Source: Bacillota bacterium (GTDB lineage: Bacteria > Bacillota > Limnochordia > Darwinibacteriales > Darwinibacteriaceae). From it: a DNA stretch of 64,000 nucleotides. The translations under genes and the position numbers were made by a program. The DNA lies in NCBI GenBank assembly GCA_012840725.1, contig DURQ01000041.1, positions 1 to 64,000 of the forward strand, given 5' to 3'. Every line of letters begins with the position of its first letter. Position 1 is the first letter of the stretch. Below the pieces are notes generated by a model that saw only the letters and a list, made by a program, of their open reading frames with translations, did no database searches and had not been told where the DNA came from. Positions 17,698 through 26,948 of this stretch are shown piece by piece.

Positions 17698-19316
17698 TCA
17701 CCAGGTGAACTGCACACCCACACCCCTCCCGATCTGCCAGACTGCAGAAAGCTGGGACGTGAGATTCCAGGCGAGGCTGTGCGCAAGCTCCCATTTGTTC
17801 GGACCCACTTCGTAGGTGAAGCGGGCGGCTGCGGAGAGCCGTCCCAGAGTCAGCTCATAGACGCCGCCGACCAGGATGGCTGACTCCTCCGGGGCCACCT
17901 TGGCTCCGGCGCCCAACCAGATGCGGGATAAGAAGGTCGAGTACAGATCCCACTCCACACCCAGCGAAGCGCTGTGCAGACCGGCCATCTCAAGCCGGCT
18001 CCTCAACCGGTATGCGGGAGAAAGCTCAAGGTCCACCACGGGCCCGTTGGGAGAACTGAAGGCGGCAACCTTGTTCTGATCCCTCGCGGGGACGAAGTCG
18101 AAGTCGACGGGAGCATACTCGGAGTAGAGATCATGCAGCCACATGGTCTCCATGCCCCGCAGCTGCTCAAAAGCGGGCCCTTTGAGCAGGATGGGGACCA
18201 TGAGATCGGTTGTGGTCAAACCCGTGTGATTGGCCTTATTTGAAAGCGGCGTTTTCGGCAGCTTCGGCGGGGTGATACTGATCACAAAATCTCCAACGTA
18301 GGGATTCTGGAGATAGCTGTAGACATTGGGGGGAACGGCCGGGAACCGGAGATCAGCCGTTAACTCCAGCCACTCTTCTCTGCTCAATGCCTCCCCGCGG
18401 TAGCCCGCGGCGTAGTACCCGAAGGGATCGCTGCCGGTGAAAGTGTACCTGAACAGCCCATCGTGCTCTGTGAAGTACGCCAGGCCTCCTCCATGGCAGG
18501 CCACTACCGTTTCGCCTTCCCGGTAGAAGACGAAGTCGATCCCGGCGTCAACCAGCTCCCTCGCCTTTTGGCTGCGGTCCACTTCAGCAGATATGTAGAT
18601 GTTGGGGTAAGTGCAGAACTTGAGGTCAGGTCCAAAAACCTCTCGCGCGGCGGCGTTGTAATCAACGAGCCCCGATTCCCCAAAAGACATGCCGTGGTCG
18701 GCATAGAGGATTATGTTCACATCTTCCAGCTCGTCCAGGGGCAGGAAACGCCCGATAGCCCTGTCAAAGTTGTACAGGGAAGCAAGGTAGGCCCTGGGGC
18801 CAACGACATGTCCGAGGAGATCGGTGCAGAACCAGAGGACCTCGGCGTAGCCGAACTTCTCTAAAACACGCGGCACATTGAGCAGCGAGAGGGATGCCAG
18901 GTGGTGCAGCCCGGGGACGCCGTAGGTCCAGAAGCCCAGCGACTCTCTGGGCATATGGCTCAACATCTCGCGGAGGATCACGGGCTGGTGATGATCTCTT
19001 CCGTTTCCGGATCGACCAAGCCCCAGCTGACGGTGCGTCCCTGATCATTGCCAATGCCCATTTTCAGGCGGGGGTAGATCACTTCAGTGCCGCCGGGATA
19101 AAGGGTCAACCCGTGTTTGATGTGGATGCCTCCCGCAAACAGCCGTTCGATATTTGGCAGGTTGCCGGCCTCCAGTTCGCGGAAGAAGACCGGAGAGCTG
19201 ACAGCATCAAGATGGAAGATAAGATAGGGACTGGACGCGCCGACACCGGCAGAAACTGCGAGCAGTACTACCAACAAACCAAGCAGGATCTGTTTGTGCA
19301 AATGAATCTCCTCCAA
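17698..19316 (-). pseudogene. Type I phosphodiesterase/alkaline phosphatase superfamily protein with beta-barrel-like tail, frameshifted
   Basis: Two frames together make one protein. 19316-18978 encodes a signal peptide (LLGLLVVLLAVSAGVGA) and the start of the phosphatase fold (YLIFHLDAVSSPVFF). 18981-17698 continues it with metal-site blocks such as IILYADHGMSFGE. Frame 1 stops exactly where frame 2 begins (GTGA at 18981-18978); one extra base near 18982 would fuse them. The last 110 or so residues alternate hydrophobic and polar residues with aromatic girdles and end in FTW, like an outer-membrane beta-barrel. It may be a sequencing error, a true mutation or a programmed shift. The enzyme's substrate is unknown. 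Confidence 0.7.
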
Positions 19317-19336
19317 AGCTCCTATGCATTCTTCGT

Positions 19337-20485
19337 CTACTTGCTCAGATAACCGGCGATGATGCTGGTAAGGGCCTTGTACCCTGTGACCAGGGTCTGG
19401 CAGGGAACGAGGAAGCGGGGATTGTGGAGCTCATTCACGGCTCCTTCCTGTCCCGATCCGATAAAGAGCAGGATGCCTGGCACCTCCTGAAGGAAGCAGC
19501 CTACGTCTTCCCCGATCAGGCTGGCCAGTCCTTCGGAAACAACGGGGATATCAGGGATCCGGGCCGCAAAGAAGCCGGCGATCTCGGCAGTAACTGCAGG
19601 ATCGTTGACCACCGCGGGGACTCCTTCTTCATACATCAGTTCATAGGAACCTCCGTGCAGGTCGGCTGCTGCTTTGAAGGCCTGGTGCAGAAGGCGGATC
19701 ATCAGGGCTTGATCCTCGCTGCGGACAGTGCGCACCGTGCCCTCCAGGACAACCTGCTCAGGGATGATGTTGAAGCTGGTTCCGCCCCGGATTGCTCCAA
19801 ACGACAGCACCTGGGGAGAAGCGGGATCGGCGCGCCTCTGCGCCAAGGTGAAGGCATTCTGCACAGCGGCGGCCGCCATGGCGATGGTGTCCCTGGTTTG
19901 GTGCGGACGCGCTCCGTGGCCGCCAACACCCCTCAAGACCGCCTTAAACTGATCGGTAGACGCAGTGATCGGCCCGCTCTGCAGGCCCAAGGTGCCTGCG
20001 GGCAGGTCAGGCCAGTTGTGGATGCCAACGAGGCGGAAGGGCTTGAGCCGGGAGAAGACACCTGCCTCAAGCATGGATCTTGCCCCCATCCCAACCTCTT
20101 CTGAAGGCTGGAAGATGGCCATGAGCGTGCCTCTCAGCCGCTCCTCATTGGCCACAGCATAGCGGCAGGCTCCCAGCACCATGGCCATGTGGCTGTCATG
20201 GCCGCAGGCGTGCATCACTCCAGGGTTCTGGGAGGCGAAGTCCGCCCCCGTTTCCTCGCTGACCGGCAGGGCATCCATGTCGCAGCGCAGGGCCAGGGTC
20301 GGGCCCGAACCAACCAGCGGGAACACTCCCACCACGCCGTGACCGCCAACTCCTGTGGTCACAGTAAAGCCCATCTCCTTCAGTTCAGCTGCGACGAAGG
20401 CGGCCGTCTGGGCTTCCTGAGCCGACAGCTCTGGCTGGGCGTGGAGCTCTCGGTAAACCTTCTGAAGATAACTCATGATATGCAT
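19337..20485 (-). CDS. M20 family amidohydrolase
   Basis: A 382-residue metal-dependent hydrolase of the M20D group (hippurate hydrolase/N-acetyl-diaminopimelate deacetylase-like), which cleaves N-acyl amino acids or related amides. Motifs are LALRCDMDALPV, VMHACGHDSHMAMVLG and the catalytic FQPSEEVGMGARSM, with the lid domain between about residues 180 and 290 (GGHGARPHQTRDTI). The frame is open for 118 codons further upstream, but the ATG at 20485 follows a GGGGGGTT site and gives the family N-terminus (SYLQKVYRELHAQPELS). It probably acts in the cytoplasm in amino-acid scavenging. Confidence 0.88.
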   Translation of the reverse strand: MHIMSYLQKVYRELHAQPELSAQEAQTAAFVAAELKEMGFTVTTGVGGHGVVGVFPLVGSGPTLALRCDMDALPVSEETGADFASQNPGVMHACGHDSHMAMVLGACRYAVANEERLRGTLMAIFQPSEEVGMGARSMLEAGVFSRLKPFRLVGIHNWPDLPAGTLGLQSGPITASTDQFKAVLRGVGGHGARPHQTRDTIAMAAAAVQNAFTLAQRRADPASPQVLSFGAIRGGTSFNIIPEQVVLEGTVRTVRSEDQALMIRLLHQAFKAAADLHGGSYELMYEEGVPAVVNDPAVTAEIAGFFAARIPDIPVVSEGLASLIGEDVGCFLQEVPGILLFIGSGQEGAVNELHNPRFLVPCQTLVTGYKALTSIIAGYLSK

Positions 20486-20619
20486 GGCCAACCCCCCAAA
20501 CCCCGTCTTGAGCCCGCTGTTCGCGGCAAGTAGGCGTTTCTCTCTATATTCTGGCATATCGCAAAAACTCCTGTTGGAGGTTGAGAATTCGGGTTCTTCA
20601 CCTTGGGGCGGAAAGCCTG

Positions 20620-21281
20620 CTAGAAGAGGTTGTTCAAGAAGTGCGCGATAACTCCCCCCAGCACCGAACGGGAGCGGTGCGCGGCATAGCCAAAACCGAG
20701 GCTGACCAGGAAGATGGACAGAGCCCAACCTGCAGGTTGGGTCAGGTTCTCCCACAGCACTCCCATGAAGAACCAGCCCGGAATGTGGAGAAGGACAAAG
20801 AGCAGCGAAGTCAGGATGTTCGCCTTCCAGAAGGGACACTGCCGGCTCAGGTTCGCCTGAACCGCGCCGCGCATCAGAAACTCCTCAAGGTGGGTGCGAT
20901 GACGATCACATTCAGGAGCGGGAAGTCCACCTTGGTGGGCAGAACGGGCCTGCCCTGCAGGTAGTTGGGGATGATCCCGGTGAGGGCGATGAGAAGACCG
21001 ATGCCGCCGCCCCAGGCCAGGGCAGCCTTCCAGTTGGCCAGGCCCAATACCTCTTGCAGGCTGCGCCCAGAACGCCCAATCAGCCACAAAGCGGGCACGA
21101 TCCAGACGATCAGCTTTGCCGCCGTCCAGTAGGCAAAGCTTCCGCCTCCGGCCGTGAGCCAGCTCCAGCGCTGGTCCAAGTTAATCTTCACGAGCCAGGC
21201 GGCGGTCCAGGCTGCGATGATGACGGCAAATGCAAGGTAAGTGAGGGCTGCGGTTCTCTGTTTAAGGGTTGGTTTTTCCAT
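20620..21281 (-). pseudogene. CPBP family intramembrane protease (CAAX protease/Abi), frameshifted
   Basis: The first frame (21281-20874) encodes a membrane protein start MEKPTLKQRTAALTYLAFAV with about three helices and stops just after VIVIAPTLRSF. The second frame carries on with EEFLMRGAVQ, FVLLHIPGWF and AHFLNNLF, the three CPBP catalytic motifs (EExxxR, FxxxH, HxxxN/B). Adding one base near 20888 would read APTLEEFLMRG in one frame. The intact protein would be about 220 residues. Either the gene is inactive or the base is a sequence error; a second frameshift lies 1.9 kb away. Confidence 0.8.
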
Positions 21282-21394
21282 GCTTCCACTCCTTTGTTGT
21301 CAGCCAGTGCGGTTGCATACCGCTAAAAGGCCCGTGTATATCAGGTTTTGATACAAACAGCCTGACCCCTGCCGCACAGCCCATCGCGAAAAAA

Positions 21395-21416
21395 GTGCCG
21401 GGCATATGCCCAGCAC
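21395..21416 (-). terminator. Rho-independent terminator after the solute-binding protein gene
   Basis: A nearly perfect 22-base hairpin (GTGC, GGGCAT/ATGCCC, GCAC with one mismatch) is followed on the minus strand by TTTTTTCG. Confidence 0.9.
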
Positions 21417-21446
21417 CTTTTGTGAATCGCATGTTCAGTTGTGAGG

Positions 21447-22493
21447 TTAGAACCGGGTCCTCATGTAGATGTCGTTCCAGCGCTGCAGGACATACTCTTT
21501 GTTCTCGATCAACCACTCGATGTCCCTGTCAGACCAGGTGACCTCTTCGGTTGCAGGCAGGTACGGCGTGGAGTAAACAGCCTTGGAGTTGGTGAAGCGC
21601 AGGGTGCCCAGGGCGGTACCCAGCTCGGACTGACCTTCAACGCTCATCAGGTAGTCAACCAAGAGCTTAGCGGCTTCCATGTTCTTGGCGCCCTTGATCA
21701 CGGCGACGCCGAAAGCGGATGCGGAAGCGCCTTCCTCAGGGTACACCAGCTTGATGTTGGTAGCGCCGGCCTTGAGCAGGGTGGAAGCACCGTCTTCATA
21801 GGACATACCGACAACATACTCACCAGACAGGACGCTGCGGAAAGCAACGGACGAAGAGGTGGAGATCACGACGCCGTTCTTCATGAGGCCTTCGATGAAC
21901 TCCCATGCCTCAGGGCTGTCATTGCCGAAGACGGCGAAGATGTTGCACACATGGTTCCAGCCAGAAGACGAAGAGTTCGGGTCAGGCAGAACGATCCTAC
22001 CCTTGAGCCTGGGATCCAGCAGATCCTTGTAGCCGGTGATGTTCATGCCCAGCTCTTTCTCCAGGTCGGTGTTGACGCAGAAGACGATGGTGGACAGGTG
22101 ATCCAGGTTGTAGAAACCGTTGTTGGACCTGTATGCCGGGTAGATCTCTTCCTCGTAAGGGGAGAGATAGTGCTCGAACAGATCCTCATAGATCATGCCG
22201 TCGCTGTTGCTCAGGCCGCCCCACATAACGTCGCCCTGCGGGTTGTTCTTCTCAGCCCTGATTCGAGCAGTGAGCTCACCAGCGGAACCGTTCACGATCT
22301 CAATGCGGATGCCGGGGTACCGCTGGGTGAACAGCCTTACCAGGTTGTTCAGGTCGTTGTCTGTCATACTGGAATACAGTACGAGGTCGCTCTTGAAGTT
22401 CGGGTCGGCCAAGGTTTGAGCCAGAGCAAACGCCGACACGAGCAGCGACAGCACCAACGCGAACGAAAGCATAAGACCAAGATGCTTTTTCAT
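21447..22493 (-). CDS. Extracellular solute-binding protein, FbpA/AfuA-like
   Basis: A 348-residue secreted binding protein with a signal peptide (LMLSFALVLSLLVSAFALAQ). The mature part begins DLVLYSSMTDNDLNNLVRLF, a pattern seen in the FbpA/PotD/AfuA group that binds Fe(III), polyamines, thiamine or hexose phosphates. No Tyr-Tyr iron pair near the C-terminus was identified, so iron is not proven. The start at 22493 has GGAGGAG at 8 bases. It follows the permease gene with a 177-base spacer that is unusually rich in GCAGCT words and was not explained. It ends at a strong terminator. Confidence 0.88.
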   Translation of the reverse strand: MKKHLGLMLSFALVLSLLVSAFALAQTLADPNFKSDLVLYSSMTDNDLNNLVRLFTQRYPGIRIEIVNGSAGELTARIRAEKNNPQGDVMWGGLSNSDGMIYEDLFEHYLSPYEEEIYPAYRSNNGFYNLDHLSTIVFCVNTDLEKELGMNITGYKDLLDPRLKGRIVLPDPNSSSSGWNHVCNIFAVFGNDSPEAWEFIEGLMKNGVVISTSSSVAFRSVLSGEYVVGMSYEDGASTLLKAGATNIKLVYPEEGASASAFGVAVIKGAKNMEAAKLLVDYLMSVEGQSELGTALGTLRFTNSKAVYSTPYLPATEEVTWSDRDIEWLIENKEYVLQRWNDIYMRTRF

Positions 22494-22670
22494 TCTTTCA
22501 GCTCCTCCTTTTATCTGTTGCTTTTGTTCTGTATTTTTACAGCTTCGGTTCCCGCAGCGTCCACTTCTGCCGCGCCCGCCAAAGCACGCCTCGATCCTGC
22601 TTCCCCGGACAGCAGAAAGAGCTGCTTGAGGAGCTGCAAACGGCACTGCGAGAGCAGCTGCAAAAACCAC

Positions 22671-24323
22671 TTAAATCTTGACATCCTCCGTCTTGCTGAC
22701 CTTGAGGTAGATCATGATCGACACGGCCGTTACAACCGTGGTGATGGCCGCAAAGGCTGCCGCCAGTCCGTCATTGCCCCGGGAGATGGCCACATAGGTG
22801 GACATAGTCAGGGTAATCGTCCGGTTGTTGTAGAGGATGATAGCGCTGGAGAGCTCTGTGACGATTGAGATCCAGCTCAGGATGGCGCCGGAGATGATGC
22901 CGTTGCGCATCATGGGCACGGTGATCCGGAAGAAGGTCTTGGGCTTTGAAGTACCCAAGCTCGTGGCCGCCTCTTCCACATCCCGCGGCACAAGCTGCAA
23001 AGTAGCCGTTGCCGACCTGATGGTGTACGGCATACGGCGGATCACCCAGGCGATGATCATGATCAGCGCCGTTCCGGTCAGAGCAAAGGGCTTGTTGCTG
23101 AAGGCGATGACCAGAGCAACACCGATAACCGAACCGGGCATGATGTAGGGCACCATGGATAGAGTGTCGATCACGTTGTTCAGCATGCTTGCCCGGCGCA
23201 CTACCAGGTAGGCGATGATCACGGCCAGAAGGACGATGATGGCCAGGGCTGCCAGGCCCAGGAGCACGGTGTTGTTCACCGAGCGGCCGAGCAGGCGCGT
23301 TACCGCCATGCGGTAATTGGTAAACGAGTAACCCGGCAGGAACACCGCACCGTCCGAGTTACGGAAGGACAGGTAGACGATGTATGCCTGAGGCAGGAAA
23401 GCCAGGCCAACCAGCGCGTAGGAATACAGGTACATCAGGAAGCCGCCGATGCCCTTAGGCTTCTTCTTCTCCACGGGATGCATGGCGCTGATGGAGAAAT
23501 TGTAGCGGCTGGTCGCCCACTTCTGGAGCAGGAAAATGGCCGTGGTCATGATGACCCCGATCACGCTGATCGCCGCTGCAAAACGGTAGTCCTGCCCGTG
23601 TTCTCCCAGGTACTGGTTGTAGATCTCCACGGGGAAGGTCCGGTACCCTTCACCGATCAGGAGCGGCGTGCCGAAGTCGGCAAAGGCCCTCATGAACACC
23701 ACCAAGGACGCTGCCAAAATGGTGGGCATGGAGAGCTGAAGGATCACCTTGAAAAACCGCTTCACCCCGACCACACCCATGTTGGCCGATGCTTCCAGCA
23801 GGGAGTTGTCTATGTCCTTGAACGCACCGTTCATGTAGATGAAGACCAGCGGGAACAGCTTCAATGACTGCACGAACAAGATCCCGTCGAAGCCGTAGAT
23901 CGAGCCGATGTTGAGCCCGAAGGTGTTGGCCATGAACTTGGTGATCACGCCCTGGCGCCCCAACAGCAGGATCCAGGCATAGGCTCCGATGAACGGCGCC
24001 GACATGGCACAGAGCAGACTGACCACAAACAGGAACTTGGCGCCCTTGAGCTGGTAAAAAGAGTAGAAGTAAGAAATGGGGATGCCCAAGAGCAGGGTCA
24101 CCAGCGTGATGGCCAGAGACACCTTGATACTGTTGAATATGGTGACAGTGTAGTAGCGGTACTGGAAGAACCGCTTGAAGTACTCCAGGGTGAACTCACC
24201 CTTGGCGTTGAACACAGACTGGCGCAGCAGACCCCACAGCGGATAGAGCAGGAAAAGCACGAAGAAGCCCAGAGTAACCAGGGATACTACTGTCCAGAGA
24301 TCAAATCTGCGTTTTGCCTGCAT
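22671..24323 (-). CDS. ABC permease, FbpB-type fused permease
   Basis: A 550-residue protein with two tandem permease domains (about residues 50-270 and 330-540), each with the EAA-like loop: ASANMGVVGVKRFFKVILQL and AATSLGTSKPKTFFRITVPM. Fused double permeases of this size are typical for FbpB/AfuB transporters. The N-terminus MQAKRRFDLWTVVSL starts 19 bases after the ATPase stop. It works with the flanking ATPase and binding protein as one importer. Confidence 0.92.
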   Translation of the reverse strand: MQAKRRFDLWTVVSLVTLGFFVLFLLYPLWGLLRQSVFNAKGEFTLEYFKRFFQYRYYTVTIFNSIKVSLAITLVTLLLGIPISYFYSFYQLKGAKFLFVVSLLCAMSAPFIGAYAWILLLGRQGVITKFMANTFGLNIGSIYGFDGILFVQSLKLFPLVFIYMNGAFKDIDNSLLEASANMGVVGVKRFFKVILQLSMPTILAASLVVFMRAFADFGTPLLIGEGYRTFPVEIYNQYLGEHGQDYRFAAAISVIGVIMTTAIFLLQKWATSRYNFSISAMHPVEKKKPKGIGGFLMYLYSYALVGLAFLPQAYIVYLSFRNSDGAVFLPGYSFTNYRMAVTRLLGRSVNNTVLLGLAALAIIVLLAVIIAYLVVRRASMLNNVIDTLSMVPYIMPGSVIGVALVIAFSNKPFALTGTALIMIIAWVIRRMPYTIRSATATLQLVPRDVEEAATSLGTSKPKTFFRITVPMMRNGIISGAILSWISIVTELSSAIILYNNRTITLTMSTYVAISRGNDGLAAAFAAITTVVTAVSIMIYLKVSKTEDVKI

Positions 24324-24342
24324 GATCTCTGCCCCCCTTCCC

Positions 24343-25494
24343 TCAACCTACCGCCAGGCGCTTGCCGCCTGCTCGGGACACAGCTGAGGGCTGGGCATCG
24401 TTCTGCACGCCCGTGAGGATGTTCGTCGACCCATCGGCAGTGAAAAGGTTGATCTTGTCGGTATTGAAGGTAACCGATACCTTTGTCCCCGGCTCGATAA
24501 TGCTGTCCAGCGTCGATTCGTGGACCGATTCCATCTGCATGCCGTTTTCCAGGCGCATGAAGTAGTGCGTGTTCAGGCCAAGGAAGATGCTGCTGATGAT
24601 CGTCGCTTTGAAGCCGCCATTGTCCTCGCGGCTGATGGACAGCTCCTCAGGCCGTGCAGAGATGATCACTTTTTGGGGCTTCCTGAATTCACTCGCCACC
24701 GCAGGCACCGGTGCTTCATACTGCTCAAAGCGGACGTAGGGCATGTCGCCTTTCATCACCAGCTCACCCTCGAGCAGGTTGCTGCGACCGATAAAGGCCG
24801 CGACAAAGGTGTTGGCCGGCCGCTGGTAGATGCCCTTAGGAGTCCCGATGTGCTGGATAACTCCTTTGTTCATCACCGCGATGCGGTCGGAAATGGCCAT
24901 GGCTTCTTCCTGGTCATGCGTCACGTATATGGTGGTGATGCCCACGGTCTGCTGGATGTCCTTGATCACGCTGCGCATTTCGATGCGCAGTTTGGCATCC
25001 AGGTTGGACAGGGGCTCGTCCATAAGCAGCACATCAGGCTCGATGCAGAGCGCCCGCGCCAGGGCGACGCGCTGCTGCTGACCGCCCGAAAGGCTGGTGG
25101 GCATACGGTCTGCTAACTCGCTGATCTGCATGAGGTCCATAAACTTCTCGGCCCTGCTGCGGATTTCGGCTTTGGAGAGGTTCTTGTTCGTCAAGCCGAA
25201 CTCCACGTTCTTACGCACCGTCATATGAGGGAAAATGGCGTAGCTCTGGAAGACCATGCCGATGTTGCGCTTGGCAGGGTTCAGATCGTTGATCCGGCGC
25301 TCGTCGAAGTAGAAGTCGCCGCCGTCGATTGTGTTGAACCCGGCAATCATCCGGAGCAGCGTAGTCTTACCGCAGCCAGAGGGCCCCAAGAGGGTAAAAA
25401 ACTCGCCCTTCTTTACAGTAAGGCTGAGATCTGGGATGATGACGTTGTCACCGAACTTTTTGAGAGCATTCTTGATCTTGATATCCACACTCAT
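24343..25494 (-). CDS. ABC importer ATPase, FbpC/PotA/UgpC-like
   Basis: A 383-residue ATPase: Walker A LLGPSGCGKTTLLRM, signature LSGGQQQRVALARAL, Walker B VLLMDEPLSNLD, H-loop YVTHDQEEAM, then a C-terminal TOBE domain (about 285-350) that often carries regulation. It is the first gene of the importer operon and is transcribed divergently from the DeoR regulator. The final residues (NAQPSAVSRAGGKRLAVG-like tail) extend a little past the family norm. Confidence 0.93.
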   Translation of the reverse strand: MSVDIKIKNALKKFGDNVIIPDLSLTVKKGEFFTLLGPSGCGKTTLLRMIAGFNTIDGGDFYFDERRINDLNPAKRNIGMVFQSYAIFPHMTVRKNVEFGLTNKNLSKAEIRSRAEKFMDLMQISELADRMPTSLSGGQQQRVALARALCIEPDVLLMDEPLSNLDAKLRIEMRSVIKDIQQTVGITTIYVTHDQEEAMAISDRIAVMNKGVIQHIGTPKGIYQRPANTFVAAFIGRSNLLEGELVMKGDMPYVRFEQYEAPVPAVASEFRKPQKVIISARPEELSISREDNGGFKATIISSIFLGLNTHYFMRLENGMQMESVHESTLDSIIEPGTKVSVTFNTDKINLFTADGSTNILTGVQNDAQPSAVSRAGGKRLAVG

Positions 25495-25643
25495 CTGCTG
25501 TTCTCCCCTTCCCAGGCTGCACGATCACGCGCAGCCATCCATTACAGACAAAAACGCGTCCTACACCAACCCCTCGAAGACAAGACCGCCTCGGGTGTCA
25601 GGAGCGCGCACTTTCTCCCTCATTCCACAGCGAGTACAGGGTA

Positions 25644-25689
25644 ATTATATCGTAAAAAACTTGTACCCAAAAGGGCAAGGTGATAAAAT
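25644..25689. promoter_or_regulatory. Divergent promoters and candidate DeoR operator
   Basis: Plus strand: TTGTAC (25661-25666), 17 bases, TAAAAT (25684-25689), serving the DeoR gene. Minus strand: TATAAT (25649-25644) with a weak TTTTGG (25672-25667) at 17 bases, serving the transporter. The two -35 boxes overlap an imperfect inverted repeat CTTGTACCC-AAAA-GGGCAAG, a fitting place for the regulator to control both sides. Confidence 0.6.
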
Positions 25690-25759
25690 TGAAAACAACG
25701 CACGATGGGAACGTCAAATGCGCAAAATCGAGCAGAAACACGCAGAAGGGGAGAGCATT

Positions 25760-26524
25760 ATGGGCCTGGAGAGAATCGATTTCATCAGGGAACAGCTGAA
25801 AAGTAAAAAGGTGGTCTACGTTAACCAGTTAGCAGAAAAACTCTTCGTAAGCCCGTCCACCATCCGGCGCGATCTTGGCCATCTTGAGAAAGAAGGCCTC
25901 GTCCGCCGCTTCTACGGCGGGGCCAAGCTCATGGAGCATCCGAGCAACGAAATCCCCTTCTTCACCCGCAAGGAAGAAAACCTGGCAGCCAAGGAGATCA
26001 TCGCCGAGCTGGCAGCGGATCTGGTCGCCGATAACCAGGTCATCTCCTTGGATGCAACCACCACGGCGGCCACCCTGCCCCGCTTTCTGCACAACAAGGA
26101 AAACCTCAAAATCATCACCACCAGCGCCCAGATCGCCTTGGACTGTCTTGATCTCCTTCTGCCGGCGCGGATATTCTGCACGGGAGGCTGGCTGAGCGCC
26201 ACCAGCCGTGGCTTCACAGGGGAGACAACCCGCATGCGCATTGCAGAATACTACACTGACCTGGCCTTCTTCTCTGCCCGGGCCTTTTCATGGGAGAACG
26301 GGATCACTGACGTCAATGAAGAAGACGTCTGCCTCAAACAGGAGATGATTCGCAGGACGCGCAAAGCAGTCTTCCTCTGCGACCACACCAAGTTCGACCA
26401 GATTTCTTACCGCCTGGTCTGCGGAGCCGCAGAGCTGGACTGCTTGGTTACTGATCGGCGCCCCTCTGATGAATGGCTCAAGCGGCTGGAATCAGCGGGA
26501 GTGGAAGTCATCTTCCCAGAATGA
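25760..26524 (+). CDS. DeoR/GlpR family transcriptional regulator
   Basis: A 254-residue regulator. The N-terminal helix-turn-helix is RIDFIREQLKSKKVVYVNQL followed by AEKLFVSPSTIRRDLGHLEK and RRFYGGAKL. The C-terminal sugar-phosphate-binding DeoRC domain has the blocks VISLDATTTAATLPRFL and LCDHTKF. Such proteins sense sugar phosphates. The ATG at 25760 sits 5 bases after AGGGGAG. It is divergent from the FbpABC-like transporter, suggesting that transporter carries a phosphorylated sugar or related compound rather than iron. Confidence 0.92.
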   Translation: MGLERIDFIREQLKSKKVVYVNQLAEKLFVSPSTIRRDLGHLEKEGLVRRFYGGAKLMEHPSNEIPFFTRKEENLAAKEIIAELAADLVADNQVISLDATTTAATLPRFLHNKENLKIITTSAQIALDCLDLLLPARIFCTGGWLSATSRGFTGETTRMRIAEYYTDLAFFSARAFSWENGITDVNEEDVCLKQEMIRRTRKAVFLCDHTKFDQISYRLVCGAAELDCLVTDRRPSDEWLKRLESAGVEVIFPE

Positions 26525-26526
26525 AC

Positions 26527-26937
26527 CTACTGCGCCGCGCCCCTCAAGGCTGAGCCGGCGTAGAAGCGGGATTCCACTTCCTCCCTCTCCACCAGGATAG
26601 CGCTCTGGTTAAGTGCGCTCAAGACTTCGTCCATGATGTGATTGATCTGTTCTTCTGAAGCCCCGATAATCTCGCAGATCAGGGTGTTCTCACGGGTTAC
26701 GACTCCGAGATGATCGGTATATACGCCCTGGGCGGTGATGAGGGTGAAACCCTCCACATACTTGAGGGCGATTTCGGCCACCAGCTCTTGGGCTTCCTCA
26801 GTTGATTTCACCTGCTGATACGTATCTTGGTCATTGAGGCCGATGTACAGCCTATATTTCACTGTGCGCCCGCTGTCCCAGCCGGCCAGTGCTAACACGA
26901 GCACCAGGATCACAGCCGCCCATAGATACCGTTTCAT
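26527..26937 (-). CDS. Small membrane-anchored or secreted protein (DUF3574-like)
   Basis: A 136-residue protein with a hydrophobic N-terminal segment (YLWAAVILVLVLALAGW) acting as a signal or anchor. The mature region YRLYIGLNDQDTYQQVKS, FTLITAQGVYTDHLGV and ENTLICEIIGASEEQI has the look of the small DUF3574 proteins, but this is a resemblance only. It begins 12 bases after the LivJ-like binding protein and should be in the same transcript. Function unknown. Confidence 0.65.
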   Translation of the reverse strand: MKRYLWAAVILVLVLALAGWDSGRTVKYRLYIGLNDQDTYQQVKSTEEAQELVAEIALKYVEGFTLITAQGVYTDHLGVVTRENTLICEIIGASEEQINHIMDEVLSALNQSAILVEREEVESRFYAGSALRGAAQ

Positions 26938-26948
26938 CGCCCATCCCC

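Noticed and set aside
21441-22868. Plus-strand open frame of 475 codons
   Set aside because: Opposite the solute-binding protein and permease, with no recognisable motif.
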